A stretch of DNA of 53,313 bases from a virus: the IMG/VR virus record IMGVR_UViG_3300009164_000103, positions 1 through 53,313 of that record. One strand, given 5' to 3'. A program made the position numbers and the translations under genes. This document shows positions 9,095 through 18,736 of the stretch, piece after piece. Positions within the stretch are counted from its first letter, which is position 1. Every line of letters begins with the position of its first letter. A model generated the notes under the pieces. It did no database searches, was not told where the DNA came from, and saw nothing but the letters and a program-made list of their open reading frames with translations.

Positions 9095-10489
9095 ATGAAT
9101 ATATTAAAAGCAGCAGACGATATCAAGAACTTCTCAGACCAGCAGCTACTCTCTGCTGGCGAGAACCCTGTGATGCTACCGCCTTACTTGGTCCTTGCTG
9201 AGATGAAGCGCCGTGAACAAATTAGAGCTGAGTTTGCTAAGTCACAACAACAGCAGCAACCTCCTACAGTGATACAGCAGACAGCGCAGGGCCTTGCACA
9301 GTCTCAGCAGCAACAGGGTCAGCCACAGCAGGGTATGCCACAACAGGGGATGCCACAGCAGCCTCAGGCTCAAGGGATCATGCAGGGAGCGCCACAGCAG
9401 GTTGTGGCTATGGCAAGTGGGGGGTATGTTCCTAGGTATGCGGCAGGTACGCCTAACTACGGTGCGCTTCTAGCTAGAGAGATGAATACCCCGCCTCCTG
9501 CTCCTCGTCCTCCCGCACAAGCACCTCCTTCACTAGCAATGTCTAATGAGGATATTGCTAAACGATATCCAGACAAGCCCCTCGCTGGATACATTGATGA
9601 GCTTAGGTCTGCGTATGGGCCACGGGATTACAGCGCAGAGAAGAAGCTCGTAGATTATCAAACCCAGATGGCTGAAAGCAAGAAGCCTCGTCTGGGCGAT
9701 GCCTTGATTGCTGCTGGTGCAGCGATGGCTTCTAATCGAGATAACAAAGTTGGTCTGGCTAATCTATTGGCGCAGGCTATTGGCGTTGGATCTCAATCAT
9801 ACGACGCAGCAAAAGAGAATCAAAACAAACTCAGAAACCTAGCGATGATGGGTCAGGTTGCTCTGCAAAGGCAGCAGCAAAAAGACTCTGACGATATTAT
9901 TGGTAAGGCCATGGAGTCTAAGAGATCTGATGTTGGTGTAAATCTTGGCAAGCTACAGACTATTGAGGCGAATATTCGTTCAATTAGTGAAGCGCTTAGT
10001 AGAGCGCAGAGTGACACTGATAAAATGATGCTTCAACGTGAACTGAACCGTTTTGAGGCCATTAAGTCTATGGCCGTGGCCGAAGCGAATAATGCTTCCG
10101 ATGAACGGCGAGCTGCAAGTACAAACTACGCACGTAATCAACCCAGGCCTTCAGAGAAAGACATTAAAAATACTAGGGGTTTGTCATTAGCGCAAAGCTC
10201 CCTGATGTATGCAGGAGATTATCTGCAAAATAATCCCCAAATAAAATCTGATGAACCGACATTAGCTTTAAGTAATTTGAAAAATCCAGCATTCTTCAAA
10301 GACTACAATCTTGAGGAAAGGATGATAGCAGGTAAATTTATCCGAGACTTGGTTAGCCAAAATATTAGGGACGCAAAGAGTCAGGCAGCTATTGATAAAA
10401 ACAGAAACCAATTTGGCGGTTTAGGTACTCAGATTAATCCAGCTGCAGCCGAAGAAAACATCTATATGCAGTTCGGCGCTCAAAAGTAA
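9095..10489 (+). CDS. Gln-rich internal virion protein
   Basis: A 464-residue protein starting 5 bases after the preceding gene. The N-terminal block (SDQQLLSAGENPVMLPPYLVLAEMKRR) is followed by Gln/Pro/Met-rich repeats (residues about 50-105, PQQGMPQQGMPQQ) and a GGYVPRYAAG motif. This order is one I recognise from podophage proteins encoded beside internal cores. The second half is predicted helical, with RLGDALIAAGAAMAS near residue 205. No enzymatic residues are evident. A core or ejection role is inferred from its position between two giant internal proteins. Confidence 0.7.
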   Translation: MNILKAADDIKNFSDQQLLSAGENPVMLPPYLVLAEMKRREQIRAEFAKSQQQQQPPTVIQQTAQGLAQSQQQQGQPQQGMPQQGMPQQPQAQGIMQGAPQQVVAMASGGYVPRYAAGTPNYGALLAREMNTPPPAPRPPAQAPPSLAMSNEDIAKRYPDKPLAGYIDELRSAYGPRDYSAEKKLVDYQTQMAESKKPRLGDALIAAGAAMASNRDNKVGLANLLAQAIGVGSQSYDAAKENQNKLRNLAMMGQVALQRQQQKDSDDIIGKAMESKRSDVGVNLGKLQTIEANIRSISEALSRAQSDTDKMMLQRELNRFEAIKSMAVAEANNASDERRAASTNYARNQPRPSEKDIKNTRGLSLAQSSLMYAGDYLQNNPQIKSDEPTLALSNLKNPAFFKDYNLEERMIAGKFIRDLVSQNIRDAKSQAAIDKNRNQFGGLGTQINPAAAEENIYMQFGAQK

Positions 10490-10505
10490 TCTGTGAGGAT
10501 ATAAC

Positions 10506-13500
10506 ATGGCAGAAGTTTCTAGAATACTTAATGGGAAGACTTTTGTTTTCCCTGACGAGGAAACCGCAAGGCGAGCTGATGCTGCGTTAGAGGCCTCTCG
10601 TATAGCAAGAGCACAAAAAGAAGAGAGCTTCTTTGATGCTGGTGCTTTTCTTAAGTCTATAATTCCTGGTGCTATTAGAGGCACTGGTCTTGCCGCTACT
10701 GGAATCGGATCTGTATTCGATTCTGATACGGCGCGTAAAGTTGGCGAGTACTTGGAGGATAAGTCCAAGCAAACCTCAGAGTTTCTCATGGAGCCTTATC
10801 GGCGTTATACCAAAGGCGCAATGATTGGAGAGACAGCGGGTGGGATTATTCCTGGCATGGCTGCTACTGCTGCTATTGCTGCTGCTGCACCTGAGACGGG
10901 TGGTGCATCTCTTGCTTTACTGCCTGCCGTTGTTGGAGGTTTGTTTGGCGCTGCTCAAGGAGCAGGTGAAGTTGGTAGTGATATTCGTGAAGCTAGGGCC
11001 AAAGGCGCTCAGATCTCTCCAGAGCAGGAAAGGAATCTTGCTCTTATCCAAGGTGGGATTACTGGCGTTCTAGAAGGCGGGATCGCGGGTAAAGTTGGTA
11101 AGGGGATAAGGGGAATTTCTGCCGCAGGAAGGCTTGCAGCACAAGCTCCAGAAACGGAAGCCATTCAGGAACTTCTGAAGAGCGGATATGGAGGTGCTCT
11201 TCGTAGGGGCGCAGGTTTAGCTGCCGCAGAAGGTGCAGGTGAAGGCGTTCAACAACTCTCGCAGAATGTATTGGCGCGAGGAGATGTCTCTGCGCTTGGA
11301 CCTGGATACGATCCTCAGCGTGAACTTTTAGCAGGAGTGCCTGAGTCTGTTCTTGTCGGTGGTTTATTTGGTGGAGTGCTTGGCGGTGGCATTGAACTAT
11401 ACAAGCAGAAGACTCTCCAGAAAAGGCAAGCGCAAATTAGGGAGGCTCAGAGAGAAAGCGCCCCGGTTCAGCAAGAGATTGAAGATGCGCTTGCTACACG
11501 AGAGATCGAAGGCCAACCGCAACAGGAGATTATTCAAGGCACCCTTTCAGAGAAAGAGCAGGCTAGGCTTGACGATGAAGCGAAGAAGGAAGCCAAGAAG
11601 AATGATGCTGCCCTTACGAGTGCAGTAAATCTCTTTGATAATGAGAAGGCAACTGTAGATCAGAAGCAGAGAGCGTATAAAGAGATAGCCGCGCAAGAAC
11701 TTTTCTCTCAGACGTTTGCGGATCTAACTGGGAATAAAATCATCGAGGCAAACAGGAAAGCCACTGAACTATTTCGAGACAATGTAGATCCTAAGTCCAG
11801 TGCGCTGTATATTCAGATGAAGGAAAGGGCAGAGCAGGAAGCTGCATTGCCTTCAGGAGTAGCTGGTCCTACGCAGGAGCCTTCTGCCTTTATTCAGAGC
11901 AAAGAAGTCGAAATCAATCGGCTTGCTGATGAGATTAGCAAAGCGCCTGAAGTACCCGAAGGAGGCAATGTAACTCTACCTACTCCTCTCGACGAGGTAG
12001 CCGTGCCTACTACGAAGGTAGAGGCCACTGCTTCAGGAGAAGGTCGGATCCCGGCATTCCAAGAAATGGCCTCTAGAAAGATTTATAAGATACCGTATGC
12101 CAAGCTGACTGAGGATCAGCAGAGTATTGTAGATAAGGAAGCTGAGGACCAGACTGGGATCTCGATTATTCAGCCTAAGATTGAAGCGAAGCAGCAGGCT
12201 GCTGACCTTGAAACGCAACGAAAAAAGATAACTGGTCTAGTTGATTTTGTTTCCCGTCAGCGCCAGCAGGAACGATCTGTTCAAGAAGAAGAGTTCAACA
12301 ATGAACTGGCCCTAGAAGCGCAGCAAAGAGCAGAGCAGAAGACTTTAGAAGATCAAAAGAATGCAGAAGAAAAACAACGTCTACTTAATTCGTCTTTCGA
12401 TTCTGCTTTTTCTATAGCCTCTCAAGATGGGATCAAAAAGCCTGAGTTACGAAATGCGTACAAAAACATTATCGCCGTATCGGAGAAAGGATCTTTATAT
12501 GAAGACTTGATGGGCAAGGACAGAATTGAAGTAAACAAGAAAGTCAATGAGGTTATCTCCATGAACGGAGACATCAGCGGCCTTCCCTCTGTCAAGAAGT
12601 TCCGTGCTGCTCAAGCCCTTACTGCTCCTACTGTTACAGAGACACCAGCGCCTTCTATCGTTCCTGAAATTACTCTGGCCCCTGAGGTCTCTCCTATTGC
12701 AGAGCAGCAGGCTACTGAGACTGTTCCTATTACGGAACAGCCTACTGTAGAGCCTGCGGTACAGCCTGAATCTGTTGTCCCTAGTGAGATCGTAGAGACT
12801 CCTATTGAAAAGTCGTTGCCTTCAGAAGAAGGTATGGCAAAGCTGAAGGAGAAGAAGGGTGCTATTGCTCCCTCTACTCCAGTACAAGAAGCTGTTGTTG
12901 AACCTGAGCGTGGCACTCCTGTAGAAAGAACACCTATACGAAAAGAAGTCCCTCTGAATCTTGATGTCGATGCAGCTAGGGCCGTATCAGAAAAGGCTTA
13001 TCAGCAACTTGTGGATCTGAGCGTCAGCGATATCTATTCCCTCATGGTAGTGGATAGAGTTTTAGATGAGAAGGGGAACCCTAAGCCTACAGCTGCACGG
13101 TTCCTGAATAGCGTAATCAAGCTAGCATCGAAGGATGGGGATAGCCTCATCACCGAAGACAACATTATCAGGACAGTCAACCACGAAGTTGTTCACGGGA
13201 TGAAGGAGTCTGGGTTCTTTACCGATTCGGAATGGAAGCTGCTGACTAACAAGTTCACTCCCATTTCAGAGATGGACGACGAAACGATTGCCGCATATGA
13301 AAAACTGTACACCGATCAAGGTAATAGTCCTGAGGTAGTTCAAGAGAAGATTAAGGAAGAAGCTATTGCTGTTGCAATTGAGCGCCTGTCAGATATGCCT
13401 GCCAAGTCTCTCGACATTCCTAGCGTCTCTTTGTTAAGCAAGGTCAAGTCTCTCGCTCGTTTGGGTACTGCTGCGAATAATCTTGGGTACACCGCTGAGG

Positions 13501-16500
13501 ATTTGATCTCTGCTGTTCGTGCTGGAGATGTAGGCCGCAGGGCTATATCAGGCAAGCCTACCATGCTGGATGCAATAAGGCGGGGAGGAAGTATACCCGT
13601 TGAAACACGGGTCGATCCTGAGTCTTCTACGGCGCAACCAAAGGGTGTTTCTGTTCAACCTTCTGAGGAGACTACTCCTGAGGAAATTGATTTGGTTGAG
13701 GATACTACGATCCCTGAAGATCTTCGCGGCACTACTCCTTCGCAATTGCCTGAAGAATCTAAGGGTACGAAAGCGCAGGCCGATGCTTCGATGTATAAGG
13801 TGATAAAGCAGAATCCGTCAAAGCTCTTCAAGGTTAATAACAGCGGAAATGTTCTTGATCTTCTCTTTAGAAAAGAAACAATTAAAAAACCAGGAGATAC
13901 AGTAAACGAACTAAAGTCAAGATTCTTTCAGTCTAAGGCAGTTAAAGATATTGCAGGAGATAGATCTAAGCTGGGATCTATCCGTCTTGGTTTGCGCCAG
14001 AGGACTCTTGATTCTGCTGCTTCAGTTCTTAAACAGGCAGAGAATCTTTTCAGGAAAGATGGTAACCCTGTATGGGTTGAAACTTCTACGAGTGCTATCA
14101 CTGCGATTCGTGATTCCTATAAATCAAACGAACTCCTTAGCCAAGCTCTAAACGTAGGCTATATCTACCTTGACAGGAAGACTGGATTCTTTATGGTGAA
14201 GGAAGACAAGAACTACGCCATGATGCCAGCCATGAAGAACCTTTCATCCAAAGGCAAGCTGTATCAGGGTTGGGATGCTGCTATCGCTCAAAGGTTTGTT
14301 GATGTTGATAGCTCTGGTCGTGACGCCAAGAAGATGCTTGGTGGAGATTTCACTCTTAAACAAGCCCAGGATACTGTCAACTCTTACAAGAACGATGCAG
14401 ACATTCAAGAGTTTCTGAAAGTATACAAGAACTTCAATAATTCATTGATCGACTTGAATCAGTATGTTGGGAACTTTGATCCAAAGATGGCAGCAATGCT
14501 TAAGTCTTGGTACTACTCTCCATATTACAGAGTTCCTCTCGATGAGAATGGATATCTAGAAGCGCCGAATGTTGGATCTTCCAGGATTACCAACCTTTCT
14601 TCTGCTAAGAAGATATCTGGCCGGGAGATAGCGATTAACGATATGATACAAAACTTTATCGTTAACGCTCAGTACATGGCTGGTTATGCAATGAAGAACG
14701 AAGCGGCAATAAGGACGATCAGGGATTCTGTTGCTGCTGGAAATGCTAAGAGGGTTGCCTCTCCTAGTAATGCCACGCTAAATAATCAAGTTGTCAGGGT
14801 TAATGATAAGGGCGGTAAGGCTTATTACGAGATTCAAGACCCTCTTCTCTATCAGTCGATGAACTCGTCACAGGTCAGGCTGGATTCGATGGTGGTGTTA
14901 GGACGTGGATTCGCGCAAGCACTTCGTAGCGGCGTAACCTCTGCGCCAACCTTCATGTTCAATAATATGTTCTTGGATTCCTTCCGGTTGTACTACATGG
15001 GAATCTATCAAGACAACTTCTTTAAATCAGTTGCTGGGAATATCGTTCAAGGTATTGGATCTGTATATAAAGGGATGAGATACGGGACGGATCCCGTGTA
15101 CAACAAGCTGTTGAATGCTGGATTGATTACCAATAACTTTGCATCGAGAGATTCAGTGCAAGCGGCTAAGGAAATCAAGAGGCAGCTTGCTGTCGAGCAG
15201 GGTAGTGAGATTGCCAACGCCTTGAGGGCATTGAAGAACTACACCCTTGGCGGTCTGGAAACATTAAGCCGTGCATCAGAAGCCGTTAACAGAGTTCAGG
15301 TGTATAAGAATGTGTACAATAACCTGAAGAAACAAGGAGCAATGGACTCTGAGGCAGAGAGTTCTGCTTTGTTTGCTGCTATGCAATATCCTGTCAACTT
15401 CGATGTCAGGGGTTCAGGAGATTTAGTTCAGTACGCTGCTGCTTTAATTCCGTTCGTGAATGCCAGCGCCCAAGGTACGGATGTCTTCTACACGAATGTT
15501 AAAGAGTTTTGGAAGACGCAAGCCAAAGGGATGAAGCCCATTAACAAACTTCAGGCGTCTTCTCTTAGCGCCACAAAGAGAACTATGCTTAGTTCTTTTG
15601 GCTTGGCGACTCTCTATGCTTTCGGGATGGCTCTTTCTGATAACGAAGAGTACAAGAAGCTAACTTTAGATGAGCGGTTCAGGACTCTTCTAATACCTAT
15701 TCCTGGATCAGCAATAAAGATTCCAGTGCCTCCTGAGATTGGCGCTGTTACGCTGATGATCCCAGTTGCTGCCGCTGAAGCTATCGTGGGCATGGAAAAC
15801 GGTCCTCAGATTGCTAAAGCGATGCTTTCTTATTTCACTAATCTGTTTACGTTTAATCTAACCCCTCAGGCTGTTAAACCGGGCTTAGAGGTTCTTATCA
15901 ACAAAGACTTCTATACGGGAAGGGCGATTGAGAATCAGTCAATGCAGAGGGTTCTCCCTCAGTACCGATACGATGAAAGTAGCAGTAGCTTGAGCAAGGG
16001 GATTTCTGAATTTGCTAATTTTGCCACGCTGCCAATCTCTCCGATTCAGTTTGACCATCTTATCCGTGGATACTTTGGTACGTTGGGGATGTATGTGTCG
16101 GACGTTACCAATCAGCTTTACGATCCACAGAATAAGGACATCGACAGGATGAAGTTGTCGGATCCTTACCTATTGCCATTTATTGGCAAGAAGTTCGCTT
16201 CTCCTGTAGATCGCAAAGCGATGGAAGACTATTACGCTATCCGTAATTATGCAACGCAAGCCGCCAATACCTTGAAGATGATTGAAGCCTCCAAGGTATA
16301 CGAGGATAACCCTGAGAAGCTGAGAGAGATGTCATACATGGCTCTAGTCAATCAGGCAATGGAGGCTGGCCCTGAAAAGGAAATGCAGCAACTTAGAAAG
16401 GTGAAGCAGCAGGTTCTCTCTGCGCCAGGAGATCATATCAGTCCTTCTAAGAAGACTGATATCATCAAGCAGATCAATCTAAGAATGAATGAAGTGGCGA

Positions 16501-16547
16501 GGAAAGTGCAGCCCCTGAAGAGGTACGTGCCGTTCACCTTGTTTTAA
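10506..16547 (+). CDS. Polyvalent-type ejected protein with zinc metallopeptidase motif and LPD38-like C-terminus
   Basis: A 2013-residue protein, the largest in the window. Residues about 50-75 and 105-165 are Gly/Ala-rich and hydrophobic (AATAAIAAAAPETGG), suited to membrane insertion. Residues about 300-810 are a charged, Pro/Glu-rich linker. Residues 893-897 are HEVVH inside TVNHEVVHGMKESG, a zinc metallopeptidase HExxH motif, with a candidate third ligand in KEEAIAVAIERL (Glu 951 or 952). From about residue 1475 to 1710, FMFNNMFLDSFR and ALIPFVNASAQGTD match the pattern of the large polyvalent-protein-associated domain LPD38. In that class such proteins are packaged and injected with DNA. 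The stop overlaps the convergent - strand gene by 4 bases. Confidence 0.8.
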   Translation: MAEVSRILNGKTFVFPDEETARRADAALEASRIARAQKEESFFDAGAFLKSIIPGAIRGTGLAATGIGSVFDSDTARKVGEYLEDKSKQTSEFLMEPYRRYTKGAMIGETAGGIIPGMAATAAIAAAAPETGGASLALLPAVVGGLFGAAQGAGEVGSDIREARAKGAQISPEQERNLALIQGGITGVLEGGIAGKVGKGIRGISAAGRLAAQAPETEAIQELLKSGYGGALRRGAGLAAAEGAGEGVQQLSQNVLARGDVSALGPGYDPQRELLAGVPESVLVGGLFGGVLGGGIELYKQKTLQKRQAQIREAQRESAPVQQEIEDALATREIEGQPQQEIIQGTLSEKEQARLDDEAKKEAKKNDAALTSAVNLFDNEKATVDQKQRAYKEIAAQELFSQTFADLTGNKIIEANRKATELFRDNVDPKSSALYIQMKERAEQEAALPSGVAGPTQEPSAFIQSKEVEINRLADEISKAPEVPEGGNVTLPTPLDEVAVPTTKVEATASGEGRIPAFQEMASRKIYKIPYAKLTEDQQSIVDKEAEDQTGISIIQPKIEAKQQAADLETQRKKITGLVDFVSRQRQQERSVQEEEFNNELALEAQQRAEQKTLEDQKNAEEKQRLLNSSFDSAFSIASQDGIKKPELRNAYKNIIAVSEKGSLYEDLMGKDRIEVNKKVNEVISMNGDISGLPSVKKFRAAQALTAPTVTETPAPSIVPEITLAPEVSPIAEQQATETVPITEQPTVEPAVQPESVVPSEIVETPIEKSLPSEEGMAKLKEKKGAIAPSTPVQEAVVEPERGTPVERTPIRKEVPLNLDVDAARAVSEKAYQQLVDLSVSDIYSLMVVDRVLDEKGNPKPTAARFLNSVIKLASKDGDSLITEDNIIRTVNHEVVHGMKESGFFTDSEWKLLTNKFTPISEMDDETIAAYEKLYTDQGNSPEVVQEKIKEEAIAVAIERLSDMPAKSLDIPSVSLLSKVKSLARLGTAANNLGYTAEDLISAVRAGDVGRRAISGKPTMLDAIRRGGSIPVETRVDPESSTAQPKGVSVQPSEETTPEEIDLVEDTTIPEDLRGTTPSQLPEESKGTKAQADASMYKVIKQNPSKLFKVNNSGNVLDLLFRKETIKKPGDTVNELKSRFFQSKAVKDIAGDRSKLGSIRLGLRQRTLDSAASVLKQAENLFRKDGNPVWVETSTSAITAIRDSYKSNELLSQALNVGYIYLDRKTGFFMVKEDKNYAMMPAMKNLSSKGKLYQGWDAAIAQRFVDVDSSGRDAKKMLGGDFTLKQAQDTVNSYKNDADIQEFLKVYKNFNNSLIDLNQYVGNFDPKMAAMLKSWYYSPYYRVPLDENGYLEAPNVGSSRITNLSSAKKISGREIAINDMIQNFIVNAQYMAGYAMKNEAAIRTIRDSVAAGNAKRVASPSNATLNNQVVRVNDKGGKAYYEIQDPLLYQSMNSSQVRLDSMVVLGRGFAQALRSGVTSAPTFMFNNMFLDSFRLYYMGIYQDNFFKSVAGNIVQGIGSVYKGMRYGTDPVYNKLLNAGLITNNFASRDSVQAAKEIKRQLAVEQGSEIANALRALKNYTLGGLETLSRASEAVNRVQVYKNVYNNLKKQGAMDSEAESSALFAAMQYPVNFDVRGSGDLVQYAAALIPFVNASAQGTDVFYTNVKEFWKTQAKGMKPINKLQASSLSATKRTMLSSFGLATLYAFGMALSDNEEYKKLTLDERFRTLLIPIPGSAIKIPVPPEIGAVTLMIPVAAAEAIVGMENGPQIAKAMLSYFTNLFTFNLTPQAVKPGLEVLINKDFYTGRAIENQSMQRVLPQYRYDESSSSLSKGISEFANFATLPISPIQFDHLIRGYFGTLGMYVSDVTNQLYDPQNKDIDRMKLSDPYLLPFIGKKFASPVDRKAMEDYYAIRNYATQAANTLKMIEASKVYEDNPEKLREMSYMALVNQAMEAGPEKEMQQLRKVKQQVLSAPGDHISPSKKTDIIKQINLRMNEVARKVQPLKRYVPFTLF

Positions 16548-17044
16548 TTGATCTCCATTTCTGGCGCTGGATTACCAGCCTTTACTGGCTCGACCAATAG
16601 AACAACCTTGCATCTATCGCTCTTGATACATTCAATCTCTACTCCCTTTACTGCACTCCCGCTGGTATCCTCTATCACCCCGGCACGATAGAGGATACGC
16701 AAGCAGACATCTAAGAGTCCAGAGTAGTCTTTGACTGAATACAATCCATAGCGAACGATCTTAAGTTTCACCTTAGGCATTGGTAGGAACTTCAGCTTTA
16801 CAGCGATTGATGCTGCAATGCGATACATGATTCTGGTCGCAAGTAGGACCATCACTGGATTACCTGACTCATCCTTTGAGAACAAAGTTTCAGGCATATC
16901 CTTATCGCTAATCACGATGCGGATGCAGGTATCTCTAACTGGTAGATCTTCTTCTGGCTCTTCGGGTTGATCTACTTCTGGTACTACTTGTGGCTTTCCC
17001 ATCTGCCACCCTGATGGGTATGATCTCTTTGATTTCCTCTTCAT
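16544..17044 (-). CDS. Possible divergent RusA-like protein
   Basis: A 166-residue protein at the 3' end of the recombination operon. The N-terminus is basic then acidic and Pro-rich. In the C-terminal half, KVKLKIVRYGLYSVKDYSG, LLDVCLRILYRAGVIEDTSG and a final beta strand pair follow the RusA order (strand, D..L..D..L..AG.I.DD, strand), though the acidic residues are not all where the family has them. A RusA-type resolvase is also encoded 0.7 kb upstream (17774-18190). This one may be an inactive or re-purposed relative. That reading is an inference; an unrelated protein remains possible. Confidence 0.6.
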   Translation of the reverse strand: MKRKSKRSYPSGWQMGKPQVVPEVDQPEEPEEDLPVRDTCIRIVISDKDMPETLFSKDESGNPVMVLLATRIMYRIAASIAVKLKFLPMPKVKLKIVRYGLYSVKDYSGLLDVCLRILYRAGVIEDTSGSAVKGVEIECIKSDRCKVVLLVEPVKAGNPAPEMEIN

Positions 17045-17046
17045 AG

Positions 17047-17496
17047 TTATGCCCCTGTCGATCCGAATCCACTCTCTCCTCGTTCACTACTAGACAGGTC
17101 ACCTGTCGTGTCGATCTCTACTCTCTCGTACTGTGCCACTACCATCTGAGCAATGCGCGTACCCTTCTCGACTACAAAGGGCTGACCACCTACCTGACGA
17201 TATCCATTCCAGTTCAGGATGACACCGATCTCCCCACGGTATGAGGGATCAATAGTGCCGGGACTATTCAACACGCTGATACCATGCTTGAGGGCCATGC
17301 CAGAGCGAGTTCTAATCTGTGCCTCGAACCCAGGAGGTAGTTCAATGCACAGCCCTGTCTTAACTGCCAACGGTTGGTTTGGGTATAGCCATACCTGCTC
17401 GTCTGCATGTAGGTCCATGCCTGCATCTTCTTCTGGGCCGTGCGCATACACGGGGATCTTCACACTGGCATTAAGAGTTTTCAATTTTATAGTCAT
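17047..17496 (-). CDS. dut: dUTP diphosphatase (dUTPase)
   Basis: A 149-residue trimeric-type dUTPase, which converts dUTP to dUMP and PPi, keeps uracil out of phage DNA and feeds dTMP synthesis. All five family motifs are present in order: AGMDLHA, RSGMALK, GTIDPSYRGEIGVI, GTRIAQMVV and the C-terminal flap RGESGFGSTGA. Length is normal. A strong GGGAGG ribosome binding site precedes the ATG, and the start overlaps the end of the upstream gene by 26 bases. It lies with resolvase and annealing genes in a DNA-metabolism operon. Confidence 0.96.
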   Translation of the reverse strand: MTIKLKTLNASVKIPVYAHGPEEDAGMDLHADEQVWLYPNQPLAVKTGLCIELPPGFEAQIRTRSGMALKHGISVLNSPGTIDPSYRGEIGVILNWNGYRQVGGQPFVVEKGTRIAQMVVAQYERVEIDTTGDLSSSERGESGFGSTGA

Positions 17497-17767
17497 CGGC
17501 TTCCTCCCTAATTGAGTTCATCATCTTGGACAATTCAAACTGTCGTCCCATTTGAAACGCAGCTACGAACGTGCTGACTATTTTAGTCACGGCATCTAAG
17601 TGTTTGTCTGTCATTATTTCATCGACAAGACTAAAGACGCCGTCGTTCTCCATTACTTCTGTGCCTATCAAGCAGGCTTGTTCTTGACTGTAATCGCTTC
17701 TTACTTGAAGATTCAATCTGCTCATGAACAGGACTACTTCTTCTTTCGTTATATCTTTTAGTTTCAT
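17471..17767 (-). CDS. Unknown small helical protein
   Basis: A 98-residue, mostly helical, acidic protein between the RusA-type resolvase and dUTPase. An AAGGATTAAGAG sequence precedes the ATG. No motif is recognised; the repeated hydrophobic spacing in residues 45-85 (VDEIMTD, VTKIVSTFVAAFQMG) suggests a helical bundle. The 26-base overlap with dut supports a coupled operon gene. Confidence 0.65.
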   Translation of the reverse strand: MKLKDITKEEVVLFMSRLNLQVRSDYSQEQACLIGTEVMENDGVFSLVDEIMTDKHLDAVTKIVSTFVAAFQMGRQFELSKMMNSIREEADDYKIENS

Positions 17768-17773
17768 TTACTC

Positions 17774-18190
17774 TTAATCCTTTACTGACCACAAACGAAT
17801 GAACACGCCAGGAACGTCTAGGGCGTGTAATGCTTCGTTAGGGTAGACCTTCATAGCTACTAGATCAATGACTCGCGCATCGTCCTCCCAGACCCCGCCA
17901 GTAGTGAGTCCATCGCAGGTTGATCTCACTAGCTTGTCTAGGTCAGGCGTTCGATCAGGATAAGTTCTCTTCGTCTTAGGTGCGCTCTTAGGCTTAGGCA
18001 AAGTAAAGATCATGTAGGCTTGTATTGGACCTACGATCATCCCGTGCGTAACCACTGCCTCACGCGCTGCCCATGCTACTGAGTCGCGCCAAGGTTTAAC
18101 CTTCTTGCTACTCTCGACCATGCGCCCATTGCCTACATGCCTCTTACTTCCTTGAGGTCCAGGCATTCCTAATACAGTTATCTCAATCAT
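17774..18190 (-). CDS. rusA: RusA-family Holliday junction resolvase
   Basis: A 138-residue protein starting MIEITVLGMPGPQGSKR. The core PDRTPDLDKLVRSTCDGL followed by GVWEDDARV matches the RusA family, in which Asp residues at these positions bind Mg2+ and cut four-way junctions. The start chosen is the ATG at 18190 because AGGAGAAGAG lies directly before it; an upstream in-frame ATG at 18274 would overlap the previous gene by 92 bases and lacks such a site. Resolvase next to ERF and exonuclease genes fits phage recombination and branched-DNA clearance before packaging. Confidence 0.9.
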   Translation of the reverse strand: MIEITVLGMPGPQGSKRHVGNGRMVESSKKVKPWRDSVAWAAREAVVTHGMIVGPIQAYMIFTLPKPKSAPKTKRTYPDRTPDLDKLVRSTCDGLTTGGVWEDDARVIDLVAMKVYPNEALHALDVPGVFIRLWSVKD

Positions 18191-18617
18191 CTCTTCTCCT
18201 CTTACTTGGCATTGCCGTAAAAGAACTAATATGGTCTTTGCCACGATAGTATTCAATCCATTCTGGATGCTCAAGTTTCACATCCATTGGTGCGTCCGCT
18301 GGTGGTATGACTCGACCACGTTGATTGATTGGTTGGACAGGGACATAGGTTATTAGTGGTACTCCGAAGTCCATCTTCGGTAGCTTAGGAACAAACTCAC
18401 GCAAAGGTCTTAGCGGTGGAGGTGTCTTAGCTTTACCCTTCGCTCTGTCTCGCTGGTATGCCAAGTACTTCTCTTCACCCATCTCAGCGCGTAGCTTGAT
18501 AACTTGTTTGCGTTTCTTATCTGCATCAAACTCTCGACGATGTGTTTCGCATCGTCCTCGGTCTACATTGTTTTCTGATCCACACACTCGGCATTGTGTA
18601 GCCTTAGCTGGTGGCAT
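18183..18617 (-). CDS. Unknown protein with N-terminal zinc-binding cysteines
   Basis: A 144-residue basic protein. The N-terminus has CRVCG and, ten residues later, C-E-T-H (residues 9-27), a likely single zinc site. A Lys/Arg-rich helix and a Pro-rich middle (KTPPPLRPLREFVPKLP) follow. It could bind nucleic acid, but no nuclease residues are seen. It overlaps the resolvase start by 8 bases and is overlapped by the small gene upstream by 14 bases. Confidence 0.65.
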   Translation of the reverse strand: MPPAKATQCRVCGSENNVDRGRCETHRREFDADKKRKQVIKLRAEMGEEKYLAYQRDRAKGKAKTPPPLRPLREFVPKLPKMDFGVPLITYVPVQPINQRGRVIPPADAPMDVKLEHPEWIEYYRGKDHISSFTAMPSKRRRDD

Positions 18618-18735
18618 CTTGTTCGTCTACCCACCTGTCGTATAGGCGGTCTTCGCGGTCCCCGTAATCTTCTCTATCCTCGGCATAGGCAGGGTGATCT
18701 TTGCCTGGAATTACCATATGATTCTCTTGTTCCAT
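18604..18735 (-). CDS. 43-residue acidic small protein
   Basis: A short reading frame with an AAGGAAACTAAC ribosome binding site before its ATG. The product is Asp/Glu/Arg-rich, with a repeated DREDYGDREDR pattern, and no hydrophobic segment. It fills the gap between two real genes exactly: it starts right after the upstream stop and ends 14 bases inside the downstream gene. That tiling supports a real gene. Function unknown. Confidence 0.6.
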   Translation of the reverse strand: MEQENHMVIPGKDHPAYAEDREDYGDREDRLYDRWVDEQDATS

Positions 18736-18736
18736 G

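Noticed and set aside
11920-11935. Further CUGAUGA-like sequences as extra hammerheads (also near 5310 and 15750)
   Set aside because: They lie in coding sequence and lack the GAAA element and flanking helices at the right places.
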